This document shows positions 27,292 through 35,243 of a stretch of 64,000 bases of DNA, in pieces (the stretch's first letter is position 1; every line of letters begins with the position of its first letter). The notes under the pieces were generated by a model. The model was not told the origin of the DNA, searched no databases, and saw nothing but the letters and a program-made list of their open reading frames with translations. This DNA comes from Pseudomonas inefficax (GTDB lineage: Bacteria; Pseudomonadota; Gammaproteobacteria; Pseudomonadales; Pseudomonadaceae): assembly GCF_900277125.1 (NCBI RefSeq), contig NZ_OPYN01000001.1, positions 62,001 to 126,000 on the forward strand, in the 5' to 3' direction. Position numbers and translations under genes: made by a program.

Positions 27292-27394
27292 GCGCACACC
27301 CTAGCGGTCCCGTGTGACAAAAACATTACAAAGTGGTGACGCACGAAAGCCCGCCGCTCAGTAAACCTGGCTTCGGACTGGAAATTTCGTGGAA

Positions 27395-27419
27395 GAGGCC
27401 GGGCAGCAGCACCGGCCTC
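27395..27419 (-). terminator. Stem-loop between pstS and pstC (partial terminator or mRNA stabiliser)
   Basis: GAGGCCGG-9 nt-CCGGCCTC inverted repeat 12 bp past pstS on the minus strand without a U tract. Such a structure after the binding-protein gene is commonly used to raise binding-protein mRNA above permease mRNA; that role is inferred here. Confidence 0.6.
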
Positions 27420-27431
27420 CTCCTCAGTTAC

Positions 27432-28430
27432 TTACTTTTTTGCAACGTTACCCGCGTGGGACAGGCCCAGGTCAGCCAAGGTCTTGTCGACGACTTTGGC
27501 CGGCAGCGGGATGTAGCCGTCCTTCACCACTACCTGCTGGCCAGCTTGCGACAGCACCAGCTTGACGAACTCGGCTTCCAGCGGCGCCAGAGGCTTGTTC
27601 GGGGCCTTGTTGACGTATACGTACAGGAAGCGCGACAGCGGGTAGGTGCCGTTCAGGGCGTTGGTTTCGTTGTCTTCAACGAACTCGCCGCCTTCCTTCT
27701 TGGCCAGGGCCACGGTCTTGACGCTGGCGGTCTTGTAGCCGATACCCGAGTAGCCGATGCCGTTCAGCGAGGAGCTGATCGACTGCACGACCGAAGCCGA
27801 GCCAGGTTGTTCGTTGACGTTAGGCTTGAAGTCGCCTTTGCACAGGGCTTCTTCCTTGAAGTAGCCGTAGGTGCCCGATACCGAGTTACGGCCGAACAGC
27901 TGCACTGGCTTGTTGGCCAGGTCGCCGGTCACGCCCAGGTCACCCCAGGTCTTGACGTCGGCTTTGCCACCGCACAGGCGGGTGGAAGAGAAGATGGCGT
28001 CGACCTGGGCCATGGTCAGGCCTTTGATCGGGTTGTCCTTGTGCACGAACACAGCCAGGGCGTCTACGGCGACCGGGATGGCGGTCGGCTTGTAGCCGTA
28101 CTTCTGCTCGAAGGCCTGCAGCTCGACGTCCTTCATCTTGCGGCTCATCGGGCCGAGGTTGGCGGTGCCTTCGGTCAGCGCGGGTGGCGCGGTGGAGGAG
28201 CCGGCAGCCTGGATCTGGATGTTTACGTTCGGATATTCCTTCTTGTAGGCCTCGGCCCACAGGGTCATCAGGTTGGCGAGGGTGTCCGAACCGACGCTGG
28301 AGAGGTTGCCCGAAACACCGGTGGTCTTGGTGTAGGTCGGGATCGCAGGATCGACAGCGGCTACCGCGTTGGCGGTTGCAACGCCAGCGGCGGCAAAGGT
28401 GAGGGCCGCCATCAAACGCTTCAGTTTCAT
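27432..28430 (-). CDS. pstS: Periplasmic phosphate-binding protein PstS
   Basis: A 332-aa periplasmic binding protein with signal peptide [20 protein letters not shown] (cleavage after ANA/VAA). It contains the PstS-type phosphate loops [11 protein letters not shown] near residue 46, [10 protein letters not shown] near 75 and [16 protein letters not shown] near 180. It delivers phosphate to PstCA. First gene of the operon under the Pho box at 28478-28522. Confidence 0.95.
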   Translation of the reverse strand: MKLKRLMAALTFAAAGVATANAVAAVDPAIPTYTKTTGVSGNLSSVGSDTLANLMTLWAEAYKKEYPNVNIQIQAAGSSTAPPALTEGTANLGPMSRKMKDVELQAFEQKYGYKPTAIPVAVDALAVFVHKDNPIKGLTMAQVDAIFSSTRLCGGKADVKTWGDLGVTGDLANKPVQLFGRNSVSGTYGYFKEEALCKGDFKPNVNEQPGSASVVQSISSSLNGIGYSGIGYKTASVKTVALAKKEGGEFVEDNETNALNGTYPLSRFLYVYVNKAPNKPLAPLEAEFVKLVLSQAGQQVVVKDGYIPLPAKVVDKTLADLGLSHAGNVAKK

Positions 28431-28477
28431 GCCTTGCTCCTAGCAGGAATATTGGGGTGTTGGATGGAACGGGCCCA

Positions 28478-28522
28478 AGTATCTGCAGGCCGCATGAATA
28501 CGATATGACTTGAATATGACAA
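28478..28522 (-). promoter_or_regulatory. Extended Pho box and -10 of pstSCAB-phoU
   Basis: On the minus strand three half-sites at exact 11-bp intervals: TTGTCAT (28522-28516), AAGTCAT (28511-28505) and TATTCAT (28500-28494), matching CTGTCAT at 6, 5 and 4 of 7 positions. Ten bases after the third lies GATACT (28483-28478), a plausible -10. The geometry fits PhoB bound as a tandem array in place of a -35. Confidence 0.82.
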
Positions 28523-28578
28523 TTGGATGAAAGGCCATCACTGAAGAGCGCACGCTTTCTCGCCACAGACGCCGATCC

Positions 28579-28697
28579 TTGTGGGAGCGGCCTTGTGTCG
28601 CGAAAGGGCTGCAAGGCAGCCCCGGCAATTCATGCTTCTACACTGAGCACTTGGGGCCGCGCTGCGGCCCTTTCGCGACACAAGGCCGCTCCCACAA
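28579..28697. repeat. Paired REP element (family B)
   Basis: TTGTGGGAGCGGCCTTGTGT core and complement, arms GGGCTGCAAGGCAGCCCC and GGGGCCGCGCTGCGGCCC, spacer about 33 bp, between the pstS promoter and the downstream end of the MFS gene. Confidence 0.9.
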
Positions 28698-28718
28698 TGA
28701 CTGTGTCAGCCATGCCGA

Positions 28719-30008
28719 TCAGCGCTTGTTGGCGAGCAGGTACAGACCCACGGCCAGACCAACGGCACACAGCCCCGCCACATAGTAGGCAGGCGCCATC
28801 GGGCTCACTTTCAGCAGCGCAGTCACCACCATCGGCGTCAGCCCGCCGAAGATCGCGTACGCCACGTTGTACGAGAACGACAGCCCGCTGAAGCGCACCA
28901 CCGCCGGGAATGCCTTGACCATCACATAAGGCACCGCACCGATCACGCCCACACACAGGCCAGTCACCGCATACAGCGGGAACAGCAGCTCGGGCCGGGT
29001 CGGCAGGCTGTGGAAGAAGGTCCAGGAACTTGCCAGCAGCAGCAGGCTGCCGACCACGAACACCCGCCCCGCACCGAAGCGGTCTGCCAGGCTGCCAGCA
29101 CCGATGCAGCCAAAGCTGAGCAGCACGATCGCCATGCTGTTGGCCTTGAGCGAGTCGATAGGGCTGATGTGGTAGATGCTCTGCAGCAGTGCCGGGGTCA
29201 TCAGGATGACTACCACGATGGCGGCCGACAGCATCCAGGTCAGCAGCATCGACAGGATGATTGCACCACGATGGTCGCGCAGCACCGCGCGCAACGGCAG
29301 CTCCTCGGCCAGCGCCTTGCGCTGCTGCATCTCGGCGAACACCGGGGTTTCGTGCAGCCAACGGCGCAGGTACACCGAGAACAGGCCGAACACACCGCCA
29401 AGCAGGAACGGGATACGCCAGGCGTAATCGGCCACTTCTTCGGCGCTGTACACGCTGTTGATCAAGGTGGCCACCAGCGAGCCCAGCAGAATGCCCGCGG
29501 TCAGGCCCGCAGTCAGGGTGCCGCAGGCGTAGCCGGTGTTGCGCGCCGGCACGTGCTCGGACACGAACACCCAGGCGCCCGGTACCTCGCCACCGATTGC
29601 AGCGCCCTGGATCACGCGCATCAGCAGTAGCAGGATCGGCGCCAGCATGCCGATCTGTGCATAAGTCGGCAGCAAGCCCATGATCAGCGTTGGCAGGGCC
29701 ATCATGAAGATGCTCAGGGTGAACATCTTCTTGCGCCCGAGCAGGTCACCGAAGTGAGCCATGATGATGCCGCCCAGCGGCCGCGCCAGGTAGCCGGCGG
29801 CAAAAATGCCGAAGGTTTGCATCAGGCGCAGCCATTCGGGCATGTCGGCCGGGAAGAACAGCTTGCCGACCACCGTGGCGAAGAACACGAAGATGATGAA
29901 GTCGTAGAACTCCAGCGCGCCGCCCAGGGCGGACAGTGAGAGGGTCTTGTAGTCACTGCGGGTCAGCGGCCGCGAGGGCTGCTCGATACTGCTCGGCACG
30001 GAAGTCAT
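28719..30008 (-). CDS. MFS transporter of the citrate/alpha-ketoglutarate:H+ symporter type
   Basis: A 429-aa, 12-TM major facilitator protein. The loop 2-3 signature (ARPLGGIIMAHFGDLLGRKKMF) and GAWVFVSEHVPARNTGYACG fit the metabolite:H+ symporter subfamily (KgtP/CitA/ProP-like). Substrate is probably a di- or tricarboxylate; not determinable here. ATG 30008 is chosen because the extended reading frame upstream is not protein-like. Stands alone behind the pst operon. Confidence 0.85.
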   Translation of the reverse strand: MTSVPSSIEQPSRPLTRSDYKTLSLSALGGALEFYDFIIFVFFATVVGKLFFPADMPEWLRLMQTFGIFAAGYLARPLGGIIMAHFGDLLGRKKMFTLSIFMMALPTLIMGLLPTYAQIGMLAPILLLLMRVIQGAAIGGEVPGAWVFVSEHVPARNTGYACGTLTAGLTAGILLGSLVATLINSVYSAEEVADYAWRIPFLLGGVFGLFSVYLRRWLHETPVFAEMQQRKALAEELPLRAVLRDHRGAIILSMLLTWMLSAAIVVVILMTPALLQSIYHISPIDSLKANSMAIVLLSFGCIGAGSLADRFGAGRVFVVGSLLLLASSWTFFHSLPTRPELLFPLYAVTGLCVGVIGAVPYVMVKAFPAVVRFSGLSFSYNVAYAIFGGLTPMVVTALLKVSPMAPAYYVAGLCAVGLAVGLYLLANKR

Positions 30009-30367
30009 CGCTGATTGTTCTCTTTGTAGGCATGCAGGCCGCTTGGCACGCGGCTTCTGGATTGGGGAGACAAGCGAAGATAGCAAATTGCTGAGCTGCG
30101 CCGAAAGCGATACAAAATCCCTACACATATTCATGAATGCACGGTCGTCGCTGGCCGTTATGCTCTATATACTGGCAGTTCGTAGGAAAAGGTTGCTGCT
30201 AGCGTGGGATGTTGTGCGAAAACGCCGGTCTTTATGTCAGGCGGTTTCGCAGAGTTTCCCTACGGCCGCTCAGTGAAACGAAATCGGCGTAGTATGTTTC
30301 AAGCTGAATCGTTTACCCGGCCTTGCGCCACCCCAACGAAAGCGTCACGGGTCAGAGGCCCCATCGC
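30009..30367. other. Intergenic region without a supported gene (359 bp)
   Basis: The gap between the divergent MFS and thioesterase genes is more AT-rich than its neighbours. It holds a perfect 10-bp palindrome ATTCATGAAT (30129-30138) and a TATACT hexamer (30168-30173), neither with a convincing -35. A 77-codon open frame at 30043 has no SD and no protein-like composition. No RNA structure was convincing. Confidence 0.6.
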
Positions 30368-30766
30368 ATGATTGAGCTCGAACAAGAAGATCCTATCCCG
30401 CAAGGTGACCTGGCCTTGCAGATCACAGCCCTGCCGCGCGAGACCAACGGGTTTGGCGACATCTTCGGCGGCTGGCTGGTCGCCCAGATGGACCTGGCCG
30501 GTACCGCCATGGCCAGCCGCGTCGCTGGCGGCCGCGTGGCCACCGTGGCCATCGACCGCATGGCCTTTCTGGTCCCGGTCGCCGTCGGCGCTCAACTGTC
30601 GTTCTATACCCAGACCCTGGAAATCGGCCGCAGCTCGATCCAGATGATGGTCGAAGTGTGGAGTGACGACCCGCTGTCCAGCGAATGGCGCAAGGTTACC
30701 GAAGCCGTCTTCGTCTTCGTCGCCATCGACGGCAGTGGCCGCACCCGCTCCGTACCTCGTCGCTGA
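30368..30766 (+). CDS. YciA-type acyl-CoA thioesterase (hotdog fold)
   Basis: A 132-aa single-hotdog protein with the acyl-CoA thioesterase signature near the N-terminus (ETNGFGDIFGGWLVAQMDLAG, catalytic-region Asp in the helix) and the strand VATVAIDRMAFLVPV. Family members hydrolyse medium to long acyl-CoAs. ATG 30368 is chosen with AGAGG 9 nt upstream; a longer frame from 30323 adds unrelated sequence. Confidence 0.88.
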   Translation: MIELEQEDPIPQGDLALQITALPRETNGFGDIFGGWLVAQMDLAGTAMASRVAGGRVATVAIDRMAFLVPVAVGAQLSFYTQTLEIGRSSIQMMVEVWSDDPLSSEWRKVTEAVFVFVAIDGSGRTRSVPRR

Positions 30767-30837
30767 GCCGCGCCGGCGGTAAACTCATTGCATGTGCCCG
30801 GGTCCAAGGCCCACTGGCAATCAATGAGATGAATGCA

Positions 30838-31734
30838 ATGGCTACCTTCCAGGTCGTAACCGAGCAACATGGCGAACTCAGCTGCTGGCGTATCAGCAGC
30901 GCCCACGCCGAACTACTGGTCGCCCAGCAGGGCGCGCAGATTCTCAGCTACCAGCGCGTTGGCCAGCCACCGCTGCTGTGGCTGAGCGACCAGGCCATCT
31001 TCCGTCAGGGCAAGTCGGTACGCGCCGGTGTACCGGTGTGCTGGCCGTGGTTCGGCAACCTGCAGCGCAACCCCCAGGCCGTGCAGGCCATGTACAACGG
31101 CGAACAGGCACCCGCGCATGGCCTGGCGCGGGCGCGCGGCTGGCAATTGCTGGGTATCGAGGAAACGGGCACGACCCTGCGGATCGAATTCGAGCTGCCT
31201 GAAGCGCAGGGTGAGCTTCCCGGCTGGCCGCATGATGTAGAGCTGAAGCTGGTGGTGGAGCTGGGTGAAGACCTGACCCTGAACCTGACCAGCCGCAATA
31301 TGGGCAATACCCCCGTCACCATCAGCCAGGCCCTGCACAGCTACTTCGCGGTCAGTGATGTGCGCCAGGCGCGGGTCGAAGGGGTCGAGGGGCTGAGCTA
31401 TATCGAGACCCTGGCTGACTGGGAGCAGCGCCAGCAGCAGGGGTCGTTGGGGTTTGCAGGGGAGACTGACCGGATCTACCTGGCGACCCCGCAAACCTTG
31501 AGCATCGTCGACCCGCATTGGGAGCGACGCATTACCTTGACCAGCAGCGGGTCGCGTTCGGCGGTGATCTGGAACCCTTGGACCGAACGGGCCAGGGAAC
31601 TACCGGACATGGCCGATAATGGGTGGCAGCGGATGCTGTGCATCGAGACGGCGAATGTGTGGGATGACCTGGTGGAGTTGAAGCCAGGGGGAAGCAGTTC
31701 GCTGGGGGTCAGGATTGGCTGTGAAATGATCTGA
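30838..31734 (+). CDS. D-hexose-6-phosphate mutarotase (YeaD-like aldose-1-epimerase family)
   Basis: A 298-aa galactose-mutarotase-like protein: GAQILSYQRVGQPPLLWLSD, RAGVPVCWPWFG, HGLARARGWQL (catalytic His) and ALHSYFAVSDV match the YeaD/glucose-6-phosphate-1-epimerase branch. It would interconvert alpha and beta anomers of hexose 6-phosphates in the cytosol. ATG 30838 is used; ATG 30829 is also possible. It follows the thioesterase by 71 bp and may share its transcript. Confidence 0.88.
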   Translation: MATFQVVTEQHGELSCWRISSAHAELLVAQQGAQILSYQRVGQPPLLWLSDQAIFRQGKSVRAGVPVCWPWFGNLQRNPQAVQAMYNGEQAPAHGLARARGWQLLGIEETGTTLRIEFELPEAQGELPGWPHDVELKLVVELGEDLTLNLTSRNMGNTPVTISQALHSYFAVSDVRQARVEGVEGLSYIETLADWEQRQQQGSLGFAGETDRIYLATPQTLSIVDPHWERRITLTSSGSRSAVIWNPWTERARELPDMADNGWQRMLCIETANVWDDLVELKPGGSSSLGVRIGCEMI

Positions 31735-31755
31735 GTTTTGCAGTGTCTGTTCGGG

Positions 31756-31844
31756 CCCCTTCGCGGGTAAACCCGCTCCCACAGGGTCTCCACGATATTC
31801 AAGGTTTGTGACGACCTGTGGGAGCGGGTTTACCCGCGAAAGGG
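31756..31844. repeat. Paired REP element (family A)
   Basis: CCCCTTCGCGGGTAAACCCG and complement with Gly-rich arms, about 33-bp spacer, between two convergent genes. Confidence 0.9.
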
Positions 31845-31856
31845 CGGTACAGGCAA

Positions 31857-32390
31857 TCAGAGGTCTGCGTCCTCCACCACCCTCACCTTCCCCGCATCCA
31901 GCGCATAGGCCGCATCGGCCAGGTCGTTGCTGACCTTTTCCACCTTCAGCTTGCCGCTGACCCACAGCGGTGTGTAGATATCATCGATCTTCAGGCCTTT
32001 CGGGTAGCGCACCAACACCAACTGGTTCGGCGGTGGTGGTGGCACATGGATGCACGCGCCCGGGTAAGGCACCAGGAAAAACAGCGTGCTGTTGCCCTTG
32101 GCGTCGCTCTCCAGGGGCACCGGGTAGCCGCCCAGGCGAATATCCTTGCCGTTCATGGATGCCACAGTCTTGGTCGAGTACATCACCGCCGGCAGGCCCT
32201 TGCTCTGCTTCAGGCCGCCCTTGTCGGTAAAGGTGCCCATGGCTTCTGGGGAGTTGTGGTCGATTTCAGGCATTTGCTCGAGCGCCTGCTGGTCCGACTT
32301 TGGCATCAGCTCCAGCCAGTCGGTTTCAGGCAGTTCGGCATGAGCCAGGGTACTGGCCAACAGCAGTGAGGCGAGGAAAAAGGCACGCAT
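31857..32390 (-). CDS. Periplasmic DUF3299-type protein
   Basis: A 177-aa protein with a signal peptide (MRAFFLASLLLASTLAHA) and the DUF3299 pattern: DIRLGGYPVPLESDAKG, then FFLVPYPGACIHVPPPPPNQLV with the conserved Cys-Ile-His followed by a proline run. Function unknown; homologues are often near ABC transporters of the MacB/FtsX type, none of which is adjacent here. ATG 32390 is set by the signal peptide. Confidence 0.85.
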   Translation of the reverse strand: MRAFFLASLLLASTLAHAELPETDWLELMPKSDQQALEQMPEIDHNSPEAMGTFTDKGGLKQSKGLPAVMYSTKTVASMNGKDIRLGGYPVPLESDAKGNSTLFFLVPYPGACIHVPPPPPNQLVLVRYPKGLKIDDIYTPLWVSGKLKVEKVSNDLADAAYALDAGKVRVVEDADL

Positions 32391-32438
32391 GAAAATGCTC
32401 GGCAACTCGAATGAATTGCCGGGCATTCTAACCAGTAT

Positions 32439-32684
32439 TCAGCGTTTCTTGATGAATCCGTAGATCACCAGGAGGACGACTGCCCCCACCAGCGCGCCAA
32501 AGAAGCCCGCGGCCTCTCCGGCTTGATAGATACCCAGCGCCTGGCCGCCGTAGGTGGCCAACAGGGAGCCGGCAATACCCAGCAGGATGGTCATGATCCA
32601 GCCCATGCTGTCGTCGCCCGGCTTGATGAAGCGGGCCAGCAGGCCGACGATGAGGCCGATGAAGATGGTTCCAATGATGCCCAT
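32439..32684 (-). CDS. GlsB/YeaQ/YmgE-family small membrane protein
   Basis: An 81-aa protein of three TM helices (GIIGTIFIGLIVGLLARFI, GWIMTILLGIAGSLLATYGG, GFFGALVGAVVLLVIYGF) with the transglycosylase-associated family hallmark KPGDDSMGWI. Often stress-inducible; biochemical role unknown. ATG 32684 is chosen over the longer frame, which adds a His/Cys-rich non-homologous stretch. Confidence 0.88.
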   Translation of the reverse strand: MGIIGTIFIGLIVGLLARFIKPGDDSMGWIMTILLGIAGSLLATYGGQALGIYQAGEAAGFFGALVGAVVLLVIYGFIKKR

Positions 32685-32709
32685 GGCGATCCCTCTGCAG
32701 TGATGATGG

Positions 32710-32744
32710 AACAAGCCAAAGCCTAGACAGCGCTCTGGCTTGTT
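32710..32744. repeat. Inverted repeat behind purK with the same arms as the purE leader hairpin
   Basis: AACAAGCCA-17 nt-TGGCTTGTT, located between the purK stop and glsB. The 9-bp arms are identical to those of the purE-leader terminator (34410-34443), with almost the same spacing. No U tract on either side, so if it terminates purEK it does so weakly. Confidence 0.7.
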
Positions 32745-32780
32745 GCCATTTCAGAGGGCAAGCCGCTGGTAGAAGTTCGA

Positions 32781-33863
32781 TCAGTTGCCGATCAGGGCTT
32801 CTACTTCGGCAATCTTGCGTTCGAGAGTGGCCATGTCGTGGCAGCGCAGGGTGGCGTGGCCAACCTTGCGACCAACCTTGAAGGCCTTGCCGTAGTGGTG
32901 CAGGTGGCAGTCACCGATGGCAACCACCTTGTCCACTGCCGGCACTTCACCGATGAAGTTGAGCATCGCGCTTTCGCCCACCTTGGCGGTCGAGCCCAGC
33001 GGCAGGCCGGCGACGGCGCGCAGGTGGTTCTCGAACTGGCTGCATTCAGCGCCTTCGATGGTCCAGTGCCCGGAATTGTGCACACGCGGGGCGATTTCGT
33101 TGGCCTTGAGGCCTCCGTCGACTTCGAAGAACTCGAAGGCCATCACGCCCACATAGTCCAGTTGCTTGAGCACGCGGCCCACGTAGTCTTCGGCCAGAGC
33201 CTGCAGCGGGTGCGCCTGGCTGGCGACCGACAGGCGCAGGATGCCGCTTTCGTGGGTGTTGTGCACCAGCGGGTAGAAGCGGGTTTCGCCATCACGGGCA
33301 CGCACGGCCACCAGCGACACTTCGCCGGTGAACGGCACGAAGCCTTCCAGCAGGCACGGCACGCTGCCCAGCTCGGCAAAGGTACCAACCACATCCTCAG
33401 GCGTGCGCAGCACCTTCTGGCCCTTGCCGTCGTAACCCAGTGTGCGGGTTTTCAGCACGGCCGGCAGGCCGATACTGGCCACTGCGGCGTCAAGGTCGGC
33501 CTGCGAGAGGATGTCGGCGAAGGCCGGGGTGGGGATACCCAGGTCGCGGAACATGCTCTTCTCGAACAGGCGGTCACGGGCGATGCGCAGCGCTTCGGCG
33601 CTGGGGTACACCGGCACGAACTGCGAGAGGAAGGCCACGGTCTCGGCCGGGACGCTTTCGAACTCGAAGGTGACCAGGTCGACTTGGTCAGCCAGCTGGC
33701 GCAGGTGGTCCTGGTCGCCGTAGTCGGCACGCAGGTGCTCGCCCAGCGGCGCGGCGCAGGCGTCCGGCGCCGGGTCGAGGAAAGCGAAGTTCATGCCCAG
33801 CGGGGTACCCGCCAGGGCCAGCATGCGGCCCAGCTGGCCGCCACCGATTACACCGATCTTCAT
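32781..33863 (-). CDS. purK: 5-(carboxyamino)imidazole ribonucleotide synthase PurK
   Basis: A 360-aa ATP-grasp enzyme: N-terminal MKIGVIGGGQLGRMLA, central ATP-binding segments (LPAVLKTRTLGYDGKGQ, LLEGFVPFTGEVSLV) and NEIAPRVHNSGHWTIE. It carboxylates AIR with ATP and bicarbonate in de novo purine synthesis. ATG 33863 lies 10 bp behind the purE stop, so purE-purK form one operon. Confidence 0.97.
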   Translation of the reverse strand: MKIGVIGGGQLGRMLALAGTPLGMNFAFLDPAPDACAAPLGEHLRADYGDQDHLRQLADQVDLVTFEFESVPAETVAFLSQFVPVYPSAEALRIARDRLFEKSMFRDLGIPTPAFADILSQADLDAAVASIGLPAVLKTRTLGYDGKGQKVLRTPEDVVGTFAELGSVPCLLEGFVPFTGEVSLVAVRARDGETRFYPLVHNTHESGILRLSVASQAHPLQALAEDYVGRVLKQLDYVGVMAFEFFEVDGGLKANEIAPRVHNSGHWTIEGAECSQFENHLRAVAGLPLGSTAKVGESAMLNFIGEVPAVDKVVAIGDCHLHHYGKAFKVGRKVGHATLRCHDMATLERKIAEVEALIGN

Positions 33864-33873
33864 GGGTTGAGCC

Positions 33874-34365
33874 TCAAGCCTGGCGCGGGTCTGGGTTGTC
33901 CAGCACGGTGTCAGTCTGCTCCGTGCGGAACTGCTTGAGCGCCGCGTGGTATTGCGGGTACTTGGCGCCGAGAATGCTGGCCGACAGCAGCGCGGCGTTG
34001 ACCGCTCCGGCACGACCGATAGCCAAGGTGGCAACCGGCACGCCGGCTGGCATCTGCACGATCGACAGCAGCGAATCGACACCCGACAGCATCGACGATT
34101 GCACGGGCACGCCAAGCACCGGCAGGTGGGTCTTGGCAGCGCACATGCCTGGCAGGTGGGCTGCGCCACCGGCACCGGCGATGATCACCTCGATGCCACG
34201 GCCCTCAGCCTCCTCGGCATACTGGAACAGCAGATCCGGGGTGCGGTGGGCGGAAACCACCTTCACTTCGTAGGGAATGCCGAGTTTTTCCAGCATATCG
34301 GCGGTGTGGCTAAGGGTGGACCAATCGGACTTGGAGCCCATGATCACGCCAACCAGTGCACTCAT
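33874..34365 (-). CDS. purE: N5-carboxyaminoimidazole ribonucleotide mutase PurE
   Basis: A 163-aa class I PurE with the substrate-binding [22 protein letters not shown] (catalytic His) and [12 protein letters not shown]. It converts N5-CAIR to CAIR after PurK. AGAGG lies 7 nt upstream of the ATG. Its 5' leader carries an intrinsic terminator (see 34403-34488), suggesting attenuation. Confidence 0.97.
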   Translation of the reverse strand: MSALVGVIMGSKSDWSTLSHTADMLEKLGIPYEVKVVSAHRTPDLLFQYAEEAEGRGIEVIIAGAGGAAHLPGMCAAKTHLPVLGVPVQSSMLSGVDSLLSIVQMPAGVPVATLAIGRAGAVNAALLSASILGAKYPQYHAALKQFRTEQTDTVLDNPDPRQA

Positions 34366-34669
34366 CGTCGAGCCTCTTCGCTTGTGCGCCCTTGGGCGCG
34401 TCAAAAAACAACAAGCCACGCGGGACGACCGGCGTGGCTTGTTTGCTGATCAGACCGGACGCATCCGGTCGAAAGGCCGCGCAGTATACCGTAACCCAAG
34501 GCGTTGCTGGCACCCCTGGCGACCAACTGTCGCCCTTATTTTTCGGGGCTTTGGCTGACTCGAAAGTCAGCTGGCCATGAGGTTGCGCGCAGCGGAAGAG
34601 GTTCTATCTGCAACTCGACGGGCTCTACCCACATGCTGCTCCAACCCCCCCATGACACGGAGCCTGAAA
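34366..34669. other. Divergent purE / zinc-protease intergenic region (304 bp)
   Basis: On the minus strand it holds the purE promoter and structured leader. Further right are a perfect stem-loop GCTGACT-CGAA-AGTCAGC (34554-34571) and an AT-rich spot (TTATTTTTCG near 34537) that could carry the protease promoter. No additional gene is supported. Confidence 0.6.
34403..34488 (-). promoter_or_regulatory. purE promoter -10 and structured leader with intrinsic terminator (candidate attenuator)
   Basis: Reading leftward: -10 TATACT (34488-34483); hairpin 1 GACCGGA-TGCG-TCCGGTC (34470-34453); hairpin 2, an 11-bp stem ACAAGCCACGC / GCGTGGCTTGT (34442-34411) followed by TGTTTTTT (34410-34403), a textbook terminator 38 nt before the purE ATG. 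The hairpin 2 loop carries CCGGTC, the same sequence as the 3' arm of hairpin 1, so it could compete for that hairpin's 5' arm. A third small stem (GCGCC-CAAG-GGCGC) lies before the SD. No ligand class is recognised. Confidence 0.7.
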
Positions 34670-35227
34670 ATGAGCGATAGCAAAGAAACCCTGCACATCT
34701 GGCTGTATCTGCACGATGACGTTTCCGACATGAGTCTGATCAGCCTGGGCGATGACTACCTGATACCACTGAAGAATGAACTCCTCAGTTTCCTCGATCT
34801 CGATGTGAGGTTCATCATCGAAGACACTCATACGCCTGGCGTGACCGACTTCGACTACAAGATCGGCCCCGAGCAAGCCGTTGCTGACTGGGAAGAACGG
34901 TTGAAAGCCCGCGGCCTGATCACCCCGGGCCTGCACAAATATCTGCTGGTCACTCGGGACGACCTGGATTTCACGACCAAGGGTATTGCCAAGATTGAAG
35001 AGCAGGTCGGCATCGCCTCGATCAAAACCTACATGGCCATCGGCCATGAAGTCGGCCACATGCTCGGCGCCGTCCATGAGGATGCCGAGACCTTCTTCGA
35101 GGGAGGCTGGTGGAAAGACTCTTACACCAAGAGCTACAACCCTCTCAAAGGCAACGCACACCGCTACAGCGACGCCAATCGGAGAAACATCAAGCGCCAT
35201 TTGGCAACCCTGACCGGGGAAAGCTGA
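34670..35227 (+). CDS. Orphan metzincin-type zinc metalloprotease
   Basis: A 185-aa protein with the extended zinc motif HEVGHMLGAVH (HExxHxxGxxH) near residues 127-137, characteristic of metzincins, and a C-terminal segment RYSDANRRNIKRHL that resembles the helix after the active site in small metzincins. No signal peptide is present (MSDSKETLHIWLYLHDDVS), so it is cytosolic or exported by another route. ATG 34670 has GGAG 7 nt upstream; ATG 34652 would add six residues. Substrate unknown; neighbours give no clue. Confidence 0.8.
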   Translation: MSDSKETLHIWLYLHDDVSDMSLISLGDDYLIPLKNELLSFLDLDVRFIIEDTHTPGVTDFDYKIGPEQAVADWEERLKARGLITPGLHKYLLVTRDDLDFTTKGIAKIEEQVGIASIKTYMAIGHEVGHMLGAVHEDAETFFEGGWWKDSYTKSYNPLKGNAHRYSDANRRNIKRHLATLTGES

Positions 35228-35243
35228 CCCGACCCAGGCGCCC

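Noticed and set aside
30043..30276. A 77-codon frame in the MFS/thioesterase gap
   Set aside because: No SD, uneven composition, and no protein family resemblance; recorded only as part of the intergenic region.
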